A stretch of DNA of 64,000 nucleotides, taken from assembly GCF_003121985.1 (NCBI RefSeq), contig NZ_QEWP01000003.1, positions 124,001-188,000 of the forward strand, given 5' to 3'. The stretch is from Marinilabilia rubra (GTDB lineage Bacteria; Bacteroidota; Bacteroidia; Bacteroidales; Marinilabiliaceae). Below are positions 63,496 through 64,000 of this stretch, piece by piece; position 1 is the first letter of the stretch; the number at the start of each line of letters is the position of its first letter. The position numbers and the translations under genes were made by a program. The notes below the pieces were generated by a model, which was not told the origin of the DNA, ran no database searches, and saw nothing but the letters and a program-made list of their open reading frames with translations.

Positions 63496-64000
63496 CTAAT
63501 ATTTCCCATTAAATAAATTTACAAATCCCGGCAGTGGATCGTCCAGATCATCAATGCCATTTACAAAATCAAAGGACAAGGGGGCCATAAAATCCCGAAA
63601 GGTCATTTCACCCTTCTGCATTTTTCTGACTCCTGCTGCCAAGTCGCCCCAGGCCAGCCACCATCCGGGGCCGTAAATTTGTTTCAACTCTGCCACGGCA
63701 GGTTTTTTCATAGCATCCAGTAAAGCCAGATAATTAAAGTTTATACCACAATGGGTAGCCAGCGACTGGGTTTTATAAAGTCGGCTATTGAGCTCAAGTA
63801 ATATCAGTTGCTGCCTTTTACTGTCGTATATAAACTCCAGCTCACAACTTCCGTGATATTTAAGATACTTCAGAAATGTTCTGGCCGCATCAACCCCATC
63901 GGGACATGGCTCGCTGACTGATAAAGCTGTGCTTCCAAACTCCCTGGTGGAACGCACCCTCCGGGAGGTAAAAAAAGCCTCAGCAGCACCCCCTTCACGA
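63496..64000 (-). CDS. ATP-grasp family protein, N-terminal part beyond window
   Basis: The minus frame is open from the right edge to the stop at 63496, giving the last 168 residues. GGAAEAFFTSRRVRSTREFGSTALS and the LELNSRLYKTQ stretch, which holds metal-binding E and N, fit the C-terminal half of an ATP-grasp ligase. These enzymes join a carboxylate to an amine or thiol; in polysaccharide clusters some add amino acids to glycans. A GTG at 63957 is internal and not the true start. Confidence 0.75.
   Translation of the reverse strand, partial: REGGAAEAFFTSRRVRSTREFGSTALSVSEPCPDGVDAARTFLKYLKYHGSCELEFIYDSKRQQLILLELNSRLYKTQSLATHCGINFNYLALLDAMKKPAVAELKQIYGPGWWLAWGDLAAGVRKMQKGEMTFRDFMAPLSFDFVNGIDDLDDPLPGFVNLFNGKY

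Noticed and set aside
1-64000. tRNA, rRNA, CRISPR arrays and complete insertion sequences
   Set aside because: None recognised when reading the intergenic gaps on both strands; no transposase-like protein among the genes.

Overview
The window looks like a chromosomal segment of a Bacteroidota bacterium, probably a marine or sediment polysaccharide degrader. The evidence is two SusC/SusD pairs, a hybrid two-component sensor, type IX secretion (T9SS) C-terminal tails, DUF5687 and DUF3592 proteins, and at least one perfect Bacteroidetes promoter (TTTG-N19-TACTTTTG). No rRNA, tRNA, CRISPR array or intact transposase was seen.

Region 1 (1-25943, all minus strand) is a polysaccharide utilisation locus (PUL) for a sulfated glycan. 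In transcription order it holds a hybrid sensor/AraC regulator (21873-25943), a 37-residue membrane peptide not previously called (20975-21088), SusC/SusD (17794-20916, 16020-17774), a second SusC/SusD (12987-15983, 11318-12967), a GH128-like lipoprotein (9940-11295) and a CBM-T9SS protein (9140-9874). Then come a sulfatase with three inactivating lesions (7070-8696), a stub of a beta-helix gene with its middle missing (6887-7027), a lipoprotein FAD oxidoreductase (5092-6873), an exported protein with a covalent-FMN motif (4236-5081), an intact T9SS sulfatase (2345-4111) and a GH16 enzyme running off the left edge (1-1731). The 3' end of the regulator gene is duplicated in tandem just downstream of itself.

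Region 2 (25944-32583) is mixed: decayed gene fragments, a DUF5687/ABC ATPase exporter pair, a nitroreductase, a MATE transporter and an AAA/DUF4143 ATPase.

Region 3 (32584-49426, minus) is a surface-polysaccharide cluster. It has two GT4 enzymes, a complete WbpA-WbpB-WbpD-WbpE set for UDP-2,3-diacetamido-2,3-dideoxy-glucuronic acid, a Wzi-like outer-membrane protein, and further glycosyltransferases. It also has a WbmS-like deacetylase-fold protein, an AsnB-type amidotransferase, a second DegT aminotransferase, a DUF354 protein and a FemAB/GNAT protein. The wbp genes with AsnB and WbmS-like proteins suggest an amidated diacetamido-uronic acid glycan like those of Bordetella and Pseudomonas O-antigens (inference).

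Region 4 (49646-56954) interrupts the polysaccharide genes with an AbgT transporter, a PAS histidine kinase, an NlpC/P60 hydrolase, a DUF3592 protein, a stand-alone AICAR transformylase, a small unknown protein, a HI0933-type flavoprotein and a small membrane protein. Region 5 (57186-64000, minus) returns to polysaccharide assembly: GT2, Wzy-like polymerase, Wzx-like flippase, an unusual sugar-phosphate transferase, an NAD-dependent epimerase and an ATP-grasp protein cut by the right edge.

The most unusual items are the extracytoplasmic FAD/FMN pair inside the PUL, the 37-residue membrane peptide before susC, the duplicated regulator tail, and the sugar transferase that lacks a recognisable membrane helix.
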